From: Byssochlamys sp. IMV 00236
Taxonomy: Eukaryota > Ascomycota > Eurotiomycetes > Eurotiales > Thermoascaceae
Direction: 5' to 3'
NCBI GenBank assembly: GCA_001931875.2
Contig: MSJH02000840.1
Span: 496,001 to 560,000 of the forward strand
Length of the DNA stretch: 64,000 nt
Position 1 is the stretch's first letter. Each line of letters opens with the position of its first letter. The translations under genes were made by a program, and so were the position numbers. Positions 46,519 through 59,159 of this stretch are shown piece by piece. Below the pieces are notes generated by a model. The model was not told the origin of the DNA. It did not search any database and worked only from the letters and a program-made list of their open reading frames with translations.

Positions 46519-48550
46519 TCATGCTTGGCTGGGTCCCGGCGTGCTGGACTGGGCTTCTCTCATCTCCTCCGCCAACGCGTCCTTGTATTTCGTCATTGCA
46601 AGCTCCAGCGATTTGATAGTCGGGCCAAGCAGCTGGTTAACTACCTTCTCGCCGCCAGGCACTCCCGCCAGGTTGACGCGGATTTTCTTCCCCGTCGTAG
46701 CCAGCACGTCGCGAGCGTGCTGCTTCAGTCGTTCTACTTCAACCTGCCGCTCGGCCTCAGCATCAGCCGCCACAGACTTGATGCGCTCCATGGCTCGATT
46801 GAGCGACTCGACCAGCGACGCAAGCTCTCCTGCGCGGTCAGGATTGCCCGACAGGAAGGCCTGCCAGAATTGATGCAGGAACTCCGTAGTGGTCGCATGC
46901 GTCAGTGTTAACCGGTCGAACAGATTACTCGGTAGGCCACATGTATCGGAAGATGAAGTCACCTCCGTCTGCGCTCGCCGCTCGCGGATATTCGACAGAA
47001 TATGCGCCGAGGCACGCTGCAGGTTGGCCTTCGATCCGACTTGCTGACTCTGCGGGCCCTCTTCATTATCACTATCCTCCTCCGGCTGGACCAGCTTGCC
47101 CAAGGGGATAGATCCGTCCGACGGAAGATCACGTCGAACTTCACTGCGGAGCGTGACCAGAATCTGCTCTGGGTCCTGCTGCGCGAACAGTTTGCTCTGT
47201 TCATCTTCCAGACCCTTAGCCTGAGAGAAAAACCGACTCTGATCACGAATATTCAGCATCAGACGATTCTGCTCCTCGTCGCCCCGCAGATCCCGCAACT
47301 GCAGCTCGTTGTACGTCTCCTCATCCATACCAACAGGCGCCGACGGATCCCGATCAGCAGGCGCAACATTGGCCATGATCTTCTCGCTCAGACTATTCAA
47401 CGACCGGATAATCGGCACCTTGTCCAACGTCGTCGGTCTCATATCGATATCAGGCCGATTGCCCTGTTTCTGACTATGGTTGACCTCGTTCGCCGCCAAG
47501 TCAATAATATGAGGCACATGCGCTTCGAGTTTGCGATCCGCATTCTCATCCACTTTCAGATATTTATCCAGAATGACATCTGTCGGATCCGTCTCCGAGA
47601 TCCGCTCTCCACGCAGCTTCTTGAACAACCGACTCTGAAAGAACCGCGACCAGAACTGCTGCTCACTCAGCTTGGGCACATTCTCATCATACACCCGCTT
47701 GACGAGCGGATGCTGGTTGAAAATGAGCTGGATCTGCTCCTTGCTAATATTCAACTTGGTCACGTTATCCTCCACGCGCGGTTTCAGCGTCGAGAGAACA
47801 TTATAGGATCCCCTTGTCTGGGCCCTCTCGATCGCATGCGCCCGCAGGAGATGCAACCTCGTCGACCAGAACTGCGACATGAACTGCGCGCCCGTCATCG
47901 TATCCGGCTTGGTGCGCAACGACTCCATGAACATGCGCTGCAGGTTCGCATCCGCCTTGAGCAGCGACTGCTGCAGCTCCGCGTCCGTCCTGAGCTTGTT
48001 ATCGTCGTCCCACGCATTCTTCCCAGTTCCAGACGACGATAGGGCACTCGCAATCGCCATCGCGGGCGAGACACCGTCCGTCCCTGCGCCGGGCGTCGGC
48101 ACTGCCTTGGAAGCCTGAATCGCGGCACTGAGGGCATCTTTGATAGCATCCGCCTCGGGACGAGCGTTGGCTCCGTTCGTAAAAGAAAAAACATACTGCT
48201 CGGGCGCCGTGGCGGTCGGTAACTGGGCGAAAACTCTCAGCATCACTTTCGGATTACTCGCTGGAGTTTGCTGCAAATCTGTCATCAACCTTTCAGTCAG
48301 CTCTCGTTCTGTATATATAGCCAGATGTATAAATCTCAACTTGCAAACACCACACCATAAAATCCATAAATGTAGCAAGAAAAGAAAAGAAAAGGGAAAA
48401 CGCACTGGTAATATGTGCAACCGCAATCGTCACCATCCCAGCTGCATCGCCCGATGCCGGCGTCCAAGTGATCGTCTTGCCATCCTTCGCCATGGCTAGG
48501 ACGCCATCCTTCTTCTTGTACGCCGCCAACCCGCGCGGCGCAGACGCCAT
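46519..48550 (-). CDS. tfb1: TFIIH subunit Tfb1/p62
   Basis: Two exons, 48550-48406 and 48278-46519, joined at HIT/N-LQQTP across a 127-nt intron; 634 aa. The N-terminal PH/PTB-type domain (residues about 1-115; YKKKDGVLAM, TITWTPASG, KVMLRVF, YVFSFTN) is followed by two BSD domains (FMSQFWSTRL and LSEQQFWSRFFQSRLF), which are diagnostic, and the C-terminal helical part with the conserved LTHATTTEFLHQFW. Tfb1 is a core subunit of TFIIH, acting in RNA polymerase II initiation and nucleotide excision repair; its PH domain binds activators, TFIIE and Rad4/Rad2. The ORF extends upstream of the acceptor without a real start, so the first exon is essential to the model. Confidence 0.95.
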
Positions 48551-49215
48551 CGTGATCGAAATCGACAGCTGTCACTGTCCCAGACTTGGTCGACAACTCC
48601 GCCCATCTGGAGATGGAGTTCCCTCGCGAGGCAGACGTCGGGAAGTGTCGAGCGATCGATGGATGGGTATGCGGCCAAAGTGAAGCTCCGAGCTCTTCTT
48701 CCGCTCGAAAGCTTGACAGTACTTGGTCACGTGATCGGGGGTGTACTACATGATCCCAGAGCATATGGATTAATACGACGACAGATCAGGTTACAATACT
48801 ACAGGCGATAACGATACAATGCACATACTCATGGTGGATTATGTAGAAAACCATAGCATTCTGAGTCATGGCCGTCATAACCGTCTCGACTTCCCAACGC
48901 CTAACTAGAACAAGACCGCCTTCCCATAAACCGAACATAAAGAGTAGCAATATACATGGAATATACAGGTGATAACCGACGGTAAGGCGCACGCTTGCTA
49001 TGCAACTCCACGTCCATTGACCCGAACCCTGAGTTGACCATAAATTGCCCGCTCCAGTAAAACACGTAAAGCAGTGCAGATGCATTTCGTCCGTAACATA
49101 AAATGGTATCAAGACAAGAGTGGCCCCTCTGGAAATGCATAGACCAATATAAATAATTCGCTGAGCGGAGTGTGATGCAGAAGATGAATCATTAGTCGTG
49201 TGTGTGTGTCAAGAC
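48551..49215. other. Intergenic
   Basis: tfb1 promoter and 3' UTR of the F-box/LRR gene. No gene seen. Confidence 0.6.
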
Positions 49216-51302
49216 TCACTTTTTAAACATGTAGTGTCCGTATATGCCGCCTACATCGCCAACAGCGACGGGGATCTTACGCATACCCCACCATCTGGCA
49301 CCCATCTTCCACCAGCGAGACCCGTCATCTGCGGCACGATGTGTCCCAGATGGCTCCCGCACAAACCATCCCCGACGGCCCAGCTCGCGCACAGCCCATC
49401 CGATCTTGGCTTTGGTGCTGGTACGCTCCCGCAGCAGCGTGATGATCTTGTCGCCAAACTCCAGCACCTCCAGCGGCTGGGTCTGGGGAGCGATGAGGAC
49501 GCACGCGTTGGTGTTGAAGATAACTGCCAGGGTCATTGAGGGGACCTTGGTCAGGTCGAGATAGTGTAAAGTTGGCGGGACCCAGGGCGTCTGAACCGCT
49601 GGAGTAGGGGCAGAGTCTGTGGCTTTCTCTGGGGATGGGGCTGGTGGTGGTTTGGGAGCAACAAAGAAGGAATTGATATCAGCAACGGACAGGTCTGCGG
49701 CGCCCAGGCCAAGCTCCTCCAGATGCTTGGTCAGTGGGATGAGGGCCGGGACATGTTCCGAGGAGATCCTCGCGCCCCCCAAGTTGAGTGAACGGAGTGT
49801 GGACGGGAGTTTGGGAAGCAATGCCGTGACATCGTCGCCGTCCAAGAGTCTGTAGCGGGAGATATCCACCTGCAGGTTCAAATAGACGAGCGACTCACGG
49901 ACGGCTGGATGGGTGGTAAGGAATTCCACGACCTTCGGGCCGGTGAGACGGGAGCAACGCGAGAGGTTCAGGTGGGTGATGCGGGCGGTATCCGGAATCG
50001 AAAACAACGCCGCCTCCGTGATCTGGGTATGGGCCAGGTCCAGATGAGTGACATTGACCAGGCGTGGCAGCAAGATTTCGAAGGCCACCGCAGGCAGGCT
50101 GCTACATTCGTGCAGCGAAACCCGCTTCAACATCGGGAGAGCTGGCGGCAGACCTTCCATCAGCGCCTCGACAAAACTGGCCGAGAAGGCCTGGGTGGAG
50201 CAACCGCAGAAGTCCACGGCCTGCAGGTTGGGCAGACCCGTAAACAATTTCCGCAACACCGGCACATCGATGTCCGTCTCGACGTGCTCCTGCAGGAGAC
50301 ATTCCTTCAGGTACGGCAGCAGATCCAGACACTTCAACAGGGTTTTTGCGGTGAGATTCTGGATCTCCACGTTCATCTGCTTGGTGCGTCCCAGGCCGAC
50401 CGAGGTGAAGTGAGAGAAATCCAGACGCCGGACCAGGGTGCCCAGGGCGGGATACTGCGAGATATGGTTGAGAGCTTTGGAGAAGATGATGGAGTGCGGG
50501 ATGGTGATGTTGCGGTAGAGGACACTGAGCGTCGCTGCATGCAGCGTCTTGGAGGTCAGCAAGCACGAGATGAGATCGACATTGCGAGGTGTATAGCCAT
50601 TGGGCGGGACGTCGAGGGCCAGATGCGAGATAACCTGATCTAGAGGATAGTTAGACTCATATCATCATCATGGGCCAGACATGCCACAGAAAGCCATACC
50701 CAATACTTCTGCCGGGAGCTTCTCCAACGACGAACGGCCTGCTTTCGTAACTTCTTGCTCCTCCGTCTTCTGGGGCGCGCGTGGTTTGGTGACCTCCCAG
50801 GCCCAGCCCTTGGACTGGGCATTTCCGAGGAAGCGCAGGTCACTGTAGCTCCGACTCAAGCTCCTCCCCCCGAGCCGGATCTGCTTCCAACCCAGGAATC
50901 CCCCGCATGGACAGCAGAAATCCGGGGCCTGCATCTCCAGCTCCGAGGCGGTGGGTGAAGCGGGTGAAGCGTTCCCCTCCGACGGCTGGGGCGGCTCCGT
51001 ATCCACGAACGACTGTGCAATGCCTACAGCAAATGCCGTTAGCCTTTGATCTAGCTCCCCGAGATAATCTTCGGTCCCTCTCCGCTCATGTTTGTCTGGG
51101 CCGTACCTGTGACGTCTTCCTTGATGGAACCAAACGATGGGCGGCGACTGCTGGTTCGTGACTGGGAGGCCGGGGAATGCGACGAATGCGGCGACGAGTC
51201 CCTCGAGTGATCCTGGCGACAACAGTCGACGACAGGCGTCGTAGTGAATCGCGATAGGGTTTGCTTCGGGCGTGAAGCGGCGGAGGGCGCGGCCAGGTCC
51301 AT
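49216..51302 (-). CDS. F-box/leucine-rich-repeat protein
   Basis: Three exons on the minus strand: 51302-51107, 51023-50700 and 50639-49216; phases 1 and 1 fit; about 647 aa. The disordered N-terminus (Ser/Arg-rich) is followed by CPCGGFLGWKQIRLGG, then an F-box-like segment whose core spans the second intron (LEKLPAEVL/DQVISHLALD) and the post-F-box helix LLTSKTLHAATLSVLYRNI. Then come about eight leucine-rich repeats (residues 230-480, e.g. LVNVTHLDLAHTQITEAAL, ITHLNLSRCSRLTG). F-box/LRR proteins recruit substrates to SCF ubiquitin ligases; the target is unknown. An in-frame ATG at 51356 would add 18 residues. Confidence 0.85.
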
Positions 51303-53680
51303 GATGGCGACGGAAGGCGAAAGTCCGCCTTTTAAAGACCGTCTGCAACCACGCAATCCACAGCCAACACGAGATGAGCCCCAAAAGCGAGTTCCCCGGC
51401 GGTCAGATGCAGGTTCAGCGTGTTACCAGAATGGCGCAAGGTGAGGTGTGAGGTGAGGTGAGGTGAGGGGGCAGGAGGAGGCGGTTCGAGAGGGGTGGAA
51501 TAGCTGTTAGTCACAGAAACGGCGGATGGTCGACTTTTTTTTTCTTTCTTTCTTGCCTGCAGCCGCGCGACTGACGCAGACGATGTTCAGTCCGGGCGAG
51601 TACACGGGGGAGGCCAGGGGAATCTATTCGAGGGTTTATTATTTTTGTTTTGGAGCAGAAAATGAAAGAAGGAAAAATGCAGGGCGAAGAAGTCTACTCG
51701 AGGCGAGCATGAATTTTTGCGACGGGCGAAATGGACCCAGCGCGGCGGAAGCTGGAGCCAAGCGCCATGGGTGGCCACAGGGGACCGAAGACTGGGACGG
51801 CGACGGAAGGGACCGTGGAAGGTTGTGTATTGTTAAATTAATTATAATTTAGACTGTTATCTAGTGTCTGGGTGGAGATGGCGGTTGTTGTTGTTGCTGA
51901 TGAGGGATAGACGAGGAATACATAGTAGTAAATTACAATAATACTAGCTAGTTAGCCTAGATGATCGACTATCAGGATGAATGCGGCGATGACGATGTGA
52001 CGTTGCGCACGGGACCTGGATTATTGATGTATGGTACTCGACTTTTCCCATGTACCAGACAGGACAATAAGATAGGTTCATTTTGAAAAAGTCGATCGGG
52101 ATCTGCTGGTCTTGCGCTGGTGGTCAGTTAAATCAATTAAATTATACTGGAGACCTTGTGTAATTGGTGTCGTCTTGTCGATATAATCTACTCCGTATTA
52201 ATACTGGATAATACTCCCACTAGTTACCGATATTGTGTCATGTCATAACTTATCTAATGAACAAGCGGGGTGACCGTTGGACTATAATAATGACTGATTC
52301 TCCGTTATTTGTTTGTGTCTCCCACACAGAGTAAAATAAAATCAAATAAAATCCTGATAATATTGAAAAGGATCGAATAATTAAATGCTCGAAAATAGCA
52401 CCAATGCTGCTGGAGTCGTACTGACTAGCTAACTATTATAATTGACTGGGGCTGGCGAGCATTCTGTGACCTAATCGAAAAGCCGCTGTGCCGCCAGCTG
52501 TCGCGTGGCCCGACTTTGGCGTTTGTATGGTACTTTTTTTCCTTCCCGTCTATTATTGCTGTCTTTTTCTTTCTCTTTCTTTCTTTCTCTCTTTCTCTCT
52601 ATCTTCCCTCTTTTCTAGTCTTTTATAGCTCCCAATAATATCTATCTACGAAATACCTATCCCAATCAGATTATTATAAAATAAATCGAGTCCCTCTACC
52701 TGGGGTCTACCTAGTCCTAGAGTAATTCGCACTAAAGCGATCATCTAATTTAGCGTGCCGGAGCTACCCCGGACGCTAGCACGATGCTGACTGGCCACAC
52801 CGCCCACACACCCCGCCCGTGCATTCAGCTTACCTAACAGCTACTACTCTGCTTCTCTTCTTCTCTTTGCTTCATTTCATCGAAGTTCAACCACGAGAAA
52901 GTAGACGCTGGATTGTGGGGAAGAGGTGGCCGTATGTCGAGACAATGCATCCATCTCGCGCTGTAGAGTAGTCTAGAGTAGATGACCGATTTCTCCAGTT
53001 TGGATCGTCCTGAACCCAGAAGAGCCAAGATGCGCTAGTTCTGATCCGGTCACCTGAGCAGCTCCTCCAGAGTCCAAAGGAAACTAGCCAGGAACGTGCA
53101 TAACTCCTAGGAACAGCTAGACAGTAATATGATTGACAACATGTTCATTCATCATCAATGATAGTTACTGTCCCAACCATTCGATCCTTCCAGTCACCGC
53201 CGTCCCTGACAACCACCAAGTCCCGCGAATAGCCGGTGGGGTCACCTGATCCCCTCCACGTTCCAAGACACTCGCGACGAGAAGGGGGTCTGGCAAAGCA
53301 GACCTAGTAAAGCAGGTATTCAATAGGGGTATAACGCGAGGAGCGTAGAAAATATTGTTTCTTTTAATTATTATAGGGGAAAATATTACTCAATATACTA
53401 TAAAGAACGAAGGCAATAACTAAATAAAGTTATATAACATCAGCTTTTATAAGATAAGAAGAAACAGACTAATTAGAAAGCGTCTCAGTTTATTAACGCA
53501 AAAGCAAGTGGACTAATTTATCGCCTCGCTAGCGCTCAGCCATTGAGGGTTTGTTAGTACGTAGTAATTCCTCGGATTATTGTTTCCCTTAACACCACAT
53601 TGTAAAAATTATTGTAAAACCTTGCTCGTGAGTTGCAGGTGCTCTTTTCCCTATAGAAATGGATTCATTCATCCGCCGAT
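51303..53680. other. 2.4-kb gene-free spacer, boundary of the kinase island
   Basis: No supported ORF. CT-rich run at 52556-52612. From about 53.3 kb the DNA turns AT-rich and resembles the sequence between the kinase genes. Confidence 0.55.
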
Positions 53681-55269
53681 TTACAGAACCAGCCACGGAT
53701 CTTCGAGGAGCTCCTTAGCGGTCTTTCTGTGTTCTGGTAACCATTGAAGCATTTTCCTTACGAAATTAAGGAAGAGCTGCTTATCATCCCCTTCAAGAGA
53801 ATAGACCGATCCCTCTAAGCTAACGTCCGTCGGAATTAGATCCTTATGCATGAACTCGCCTGGAAAGGGAACGGTTAGCGCCTTGCTCTGTTTGCAGATA
53901 GAGCATGTTAGCTTTTGACAACTTTCTAGGCAGCTTACCTTCAGAGTTGAAGAAAGGCCCTCCAAAATACTCGCGAGCAGTGTGACAAAGCTTGCTATTT
54001 GAGTTTAGAACAGCATTGTCCCATTTAATGTCGCTCCATAATTTTTCTCGATCAAGAAGTTCTTTCGGTGGAGGACCTAGTAACGCAATCATTTCCGCAA
54101 GATGTGCTCGAGCATCGTAATCTCCTTTGCTAGAACGAATATGTTTGAATAAATCCTTGCCCTCCATCATGTTCCAAATCTGTGTATAACGTCGCGTAAG
54201 TCAGACTGCAGATAGGTGACAGAAGAAGCGGAAGCATACCAATACACCGAGGTTCCAGATGTATGCGCTGTATGTCCAGCCCGTACCCAATAGGACTTCT
54301 GGAGCATGGAAGAGAGGTGGCTGAATAGGGAATCTCAAAGGCTCCGAACTATCTCCTGGTTGTGCTAAACCGAAGTCCGCTATCTTCGGTATCACACGCA
54401 ATGATTTCATTGGCCCAAAATCATTATGTGATAGATAGATCGATCTGCCATCTTTTATCTTTCGAGGCATGGGATTTTTAGCTTGTTTTTCAACATATTC
54501 TTCGAGCACAGATGGGTGCTCGAATCCCACTAAGATGTTGTCCATTTTGAGGTCTATGATAGAGTGAGCCTTAGCTTACGCAAGTCAAACGTCCCCCTGG
54601 AACTCACCTGTATGGATGACGTGACATTCAGAATGAAGATAATCGAGGGCTTGCAAGAAGAGTCCTAAGTACACCTTCAAAAGCGGCGGTGGGATTTTGC
54701 CGTCCGGCAAGCGCTGTTGAAATAGCCAAAGGGGCTCTCTCATCGGCTCATAGACCAAGCATAAGTGTTTGCCCTCCGGCCCTATAGCTTCGAAACTGTC
54801 CAGCATAGTCCTCACAAAGTTGAAGCCTTTGTGCGATGGATTCGTCTCAAGGGATCGACTTATATTTCGCTCATGTTTTGCTGTATCTTCATCGGTGAAG
54901 CCAGAGACGGCTATCTTTAGGGTCACATAGCGGTTGGAGTTCCACCACCACCTATGAAGAATTTAGGAGCAATACGCATCTAGCTGAGCTAATACATACT
55001 GTGGAGGATCTTGAGCTTAGCCATACGGTAGAAGTAGTTCCCCATCCAAGCTTGGCCACGATTCTATATCTGTTGTTGAGGATATCCCCTGGATTTACTG
55101 GGTAGAAATTCTTCGGGTTGTAGCCAGGAATCCTCTCCTCCTCTATTAGGATATCAGGCGAGAGGATTGTGGGTGATGGACTTGCGGACATGATGACACC
55201 TCTTGGAATAGGCGGCCGTGGGAATCGGAGAGAACGGGTAACCAAAGATTTGCACAACAACATGACCAT
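53681..55269 (-). pseudogene. SRPK-like protein kinase, frameshifted copy
   Basis: Five exons on the minus strand: 55269-55000, 54951-54608, 54553-54240, 54179-53939 and 53859-53681. Kinase landmarks: Gly-rich loop [10 protein letters not shown], Lys in YVTLKIAV, HTDLKMDN catalytic loop, KIADFGLAQ, and the C-terminal EDPWLVL. This matches fungal SRPK-like kinases with a short spacer. Exon 1 is frameshifted: after VWL the written frame gives SSRSST and cannot join exon 2 (phase wrong by one), whereas dropping one A of CTAAGCTC (about 55015-55018) gives LAQDPPQ, the expected linker, and the correct phase. Also the subdomain IX Asp is Tyr (SAYIWNLG; the paralogue has SADIWNLG). So it is either a young pseudogene or contains a sequence error. 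Confidence 0.8.
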
Positions 55270-56383
55270 TCGTTAAATAGGATAGAGGCTTTAAATAGGA
55301 CGTGGATTTACTGGGATTCACATCAATTCTGATCAAAAGCAAGGCCAAGTTATCATAGGATGTAGCATTTCAGGGCGAATGATGAAAGAGATACCTATGC
55401 AGATACAAACAGAGAAGCTAGCCAGATGTGGCTAGACACACTTAAAATATTTTTGGAGTTGCATGTTGTTGGACACCTGCACTCCTGTTTTATGCTTATA
55501 CACACGATAGCTTCAAGGTGCCCCAACACAATTCTTGGCCTCCCCACATTGCTGGACAGTATACTGGAATATAGGGTTGCAGATATAGCAACCTCTCGCG
55601 ACAGCGTCGGAGAGAGATAAAGCGTCTGCGTGGTAAGGGCCCCAATCTAAACTTTGGAATATCACCTGGCATTAGTTGTAGAGTATGTTGGGATAATATC
55701 TCAGGGGTATTCAATATCAACTTTAATAGAAAAAAATATATTATAACAATGTAAAGTAGTGTGCGTTAAAAGTCTTAGGAATAAGTATATAGGAGAGTTT
55801 TATCTGGAATCAAGCAACTATTTAAAATTCTTTGTGTCGAATTCGTCTAATCTAAATGTCAGATAAGTGTTGGATATTATTCGATACATGCAGCTTACTA
55901 CTACCACTAAGAAATGAACTGCTAAGTAAGGCTAGGATAGAAGTCAATAATTTCTGCTTCGTTAATGGCAGAGACTTTCCATCGAAGGGAGCTGAGAAAC
56001 GCGAGCTGACAATCACGAATAATCTCGGCGAGAAAATTGAGAATTGACACTGACTCTTCAGTGCGTGGTCGCCCTTACCGTAAAGATACCAAGGAAATCC
56101 GATATAGAAACACCCCGAGAGCAATCAGATCTTCGAAGGATCGAAAATCAAACCTAAAGCGAAGGAAGCATTGAAGATACTCCCGCATCCCTGAACATTC
56201 TGCTTAGCCATACAAGGTCCAGTGAGCTGCCCCGAATCCAGAAGCAGCGGAAGAAAGACTGCCCCCCCTACTGCCTTACTCTCGCCGACACTTCTATGCG
56301 GCAAGTTTCAGAAGGGTAAAGGACGAGGACTGTCTCACTGCAGGTCTCAATGGCTCCGATGAAAACTAGATAGATAGATCCAC
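55270..56383. other. Spacer inside the kinase cluster
   Basis: AT-rich; small open frames on both strands without domain signal or splice support. Confidence 0.55.
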
Positions 56384-57424
56384 TCAAGCAGTGTCCGGTG
56401 GGGAAGGCAACGGCTTCGTTCGAAAAGGCGGCCAAAGAACTCTCATATGCTCCGTAATCTCATCCCCTTGATATTCATCTTCAAGCCAGGACTGCCAGTC
56501 CCACGTGATCCAATTTTTGAATACACAAGGATACGAGGACCACGGATCTGACATGGTCCACCGAAGAAGAGGGCTAATATATGTTCCGGGAAGGTATTGC
56601 TCTTCTTCCTCGGGATCTGTTGGGTCATAAGATCGGCCAATAACCGCTCTTCCAAAATCAACGAGGGTGATCACTGGGCAATCAGACGTGTCCTCGAGCC
56701 GCTGCACAAGCACATTTCGCGGATGAATGTCGCCGTGTCGAACATTCCGCTGATATAGCTGAGACTCCGCGTCGACAACGCCCTTCATAATACTCTTCCT
56801 CAATTCGACGGTCAACATCTGAGGATCCATCCTATCCATCGAGGGACCGTTAATCTTTTCAATTAGTATGAGTCGCACGAGACGTGACTGATTTTCGTTG
56901 ACAGACACCTCCCATGAATATGAACCGTAATACCGAGGTACAACGTTCAAGGACCCGGACAAGTGAACGTAGGTAGCAGTTTCATGCGTATAGTCTCTAT
57001 CGACGCATAGGAAAGGGTCGACATCATCAGAGCTATGGTCGTAGTAGAGGGGATCATAGAATTTCGCTACTACCTCCAGGCCGACGAATTTCGGACCAGA
57101 AAGGATCCGTACAGAGACCACCTGGGAGGACTTCCCATCGCCAACTCTAATTGTCTCCAGAACCTCTAAGTTGAACCTTTCTTCGGGGATCAGTTTCCCT
57201 TCAAGGGGTGGATGCATCTGGCAACGGGTGACAATGTCCACATGTTGTCGTTCCCGCGCTGTCTTAGACTTCAGAGACACTCGGCCGTTTGTTGGAAGCG
57301 GGGGACGGTGTGAGACCACAGAGAACTGGTCACCCTGTAAATAAGGCAGTTTGGGCTTTTTAATACCATGGGCCGAATTGTAATCAAGGCTCAATGGGTA
57401 AGTCATGGCGATGACATGTAACAT
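56384..57424 (-). CDS. Protein-kinase-fold protein (RHGD type)
   Basis: Intronless, 346 aa from 57424 (an ATG six codons later, MTYPLSLDY, is equally likely). The N-terminal 65 residues are disordered and basic. The kinase-like fold shows EVVAKFYDP (ATP-anchoring Lys, about residue 117), LILIEKINGPSM (hinge), the catalytic loop RHGDIHPRNVL (Asp, Asn) and the metal motif LVDFGRA. The RHGD loop and the small size place it among fungal APH/RIO-like atypical kinases, not SRPK. All catalytic residues are intact. It lies between two SRPK-like genes on the same strand, so a shared accessory-gene history is likely. Substrate unknown. Confidence 0.8.
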   Translation of the reverse strand: MLHVIAMTYPLSLDYNSAHGIKKPKLPYLQGDQFSVVSHRPPLPTNGRVSLKSKTARERQHVDIVTRCQMHPPLEGKLIPEERFNLEVLETIRVGDGKSSQVVSVRILSGPKFVGLEVVAKFYDPLYYDHSSDDVDPFLCVDRDYTHETATYVHLSGSLNVVPRYYGSYSWEVSVNENQSRLVRLILIEKINGPSMDRMDPQMLTVELRKSIMKGVVDAESQLYQRNVRHGDIHPRNVLVQRLEDTSDCPVITLVDFGRAVIGRSYDPTDPEEEEQYLPGTYISPLLRWTMSDPWSSYPCVFKNWITWDWQSWLEDEYQGDEITEHMRVLWPPFRTKPLPSPPDTA

Positions 57425-57663
57425 GCATCAGATAACTAAACAACGATTCATGCAAGTTGGCTAGATCGTTAAGTATACGCGGCGACGTGGGCTCTGCATT
57501 TAGATCATGTGATAATCTCTACGTATTCAGCAATCGTACTACCTACAAGAATTTTAACAAGCGTATGCATTGACTACAGGAGGAACAAGATTATTGACAT
57601 TTGGAAAGGCAGTTAGGATTCGATCCAAATTTACTGAAGCGAAGGTTGCATTGACGATAGCAA

Positions 57664-59159
57664 CTAAGACTTGAAATTAAGCCAAGGGTCGTCACAAAGC
57701 TCTTTTGCTGTTGAACGCTGTTCTGGCTCCCAACATAACATTTTTCTCACGAATTGAAGAAATAGTCTTTTATCTTCTCCATCGAGGAACGGTGTAAGAT
57801 TGGGAAGATTAAACTCCTCTGAAGGGATCAGGTCTGGGAATTTGAACTCTCCTGATCGAACACTTAGCACCCGGGATATAATTAATCAACAAAACCATAC
57901 CTTGGCTGGTGAATAGCTGAGAGCATATCTCCTCATCTGCCCTTTTCAATAAGCGAAGAGGAGGCGGACCCAGGAGCCGTATCATCTGAGCCATGTGTGT
58001 CGCTCGAGAATAAGTGGCGCTTTTAGCGTCCAGTCCATTGAAAAGAACATGATCCGCAAGGAGCTCCCAGAGCTTTACGGAAGTGTAAGTTTAATTTTTT
58101 GCGTAAATGTCATCTTTGGGGTCCTCTCACCACTGTTCCTAGGTTCCATATATCTGCACTATACGACCATGTCGCCCTCAAGAGTACCTCTGGAGCACAA
58201 AACGGTTGCGGTTGAATATCATGATTATGGGGCACAGAGACATTGCCGAAAACTGCCGCACTGAAGTCGCCAATCTGAACCAGTCCTACCCCTTTTCTCA
58301 GTTGCCCGAAATCAGGACGAGATTGGAATACAGGGCGATTATCGCAGTCTTTAAAGGGAGCAGGGTCTTCCTCCTGGTGGCGGACGTAACTCTCAACGAC
58401 ACCAAAGTCTTCGAATCCGAGGAGGAAGTTATCTGACTTCAGATCTTTGTTTCCCATTAGAGAAAGGAGTATTGAAAGAAGGGAACGGACAAGAAGCCCA
58501 CCTGTATGTATTACGTGACACTCGGAATGAAGAAAGTCAAGGCCTTGAAGCAGTAGTTTTAAGAAGGGCTTCAGGACCGCTGGAGGTACACCGTTGCTTC
58601 CTAGGTGTCTTCCCAACAACCAGAGTGGCTCCCTCAATGGTTCGAATACCAGACATAAATGTTCTCCGAATGCGCCCTGGATGCTAAAGTTTTCCTTTAC
58701 TAGCCGAACATATGCTCTACCTTGATGGCTAGATCGCAGACTAGATATGTGTCTCGAGATCTCTATCTCATCAGAAGCAGATCTCCGTTCTTCCTTACCA
58801 CAATTTGTAATCTTTAGGGTCATATATCGGGTTGACTGCCACCCCCGCCTTCACGTTGTTATTAAGTGACCAATAACTAGATGATGATGAACTAACCGAC
58901 TGGTGTCTCTTGCCAACCAAACTGTAGAATTGGCACCCCAACCGAGCTTTGAGATAAGACAGTATTTCCCGATAGTCTCTCCAACACGAGCAGGATAATA
59001 TTTCTTCGGATCATAGTAGGGACTTCCATCCTCTTCTCGGATTTGGGGGGCAGATCTGGTCGGTGAGGCAGACCTTATACCGGAAATCGATGAAAAATGT
59101 CTGGCAAATTTAGCTGCAGGTGGTCTTCGAACAGATATCTGCGCAAATGAGTAGTTCAT
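57664..59159 (-). CDS. SRPK-like serine/threonine protein kinase
   Basis: Five exons on the minus strand: 59159-58897, 58848-58502, 58444-58131, 58072-57901 and 57851-57664; the frame is continuous across all four introns (48-73 nt) and gives 427 aa. Landmarks: LGWGANSTVWLARD (Gly-rich loop), RYMTLKITN (Lys), HTDLKSDN (catalytic loop, split by an intron after HT), QIGDFSAAVF (DFS in place of DFG), CAPEVLL (APE), SADIWNLG and CDDPWLNF. Intron positions match those of the copy at 53.7-55.3 kb, so the two arose by duplication. Related kinases phosphorylate SR-type proteins, but members of this expanded fungal group are mostly uncharacterised. The Gly-to-Ser change in DFG may lower activity. Confidence 0.88.

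Noticed and set aside
47002..48042. 346-codon open frame antisense to tfb1
   Set aside because: Mirror frame of a well-supported gene; its Arg/Leu-rich sequence follows from the codon bias of tfb1.
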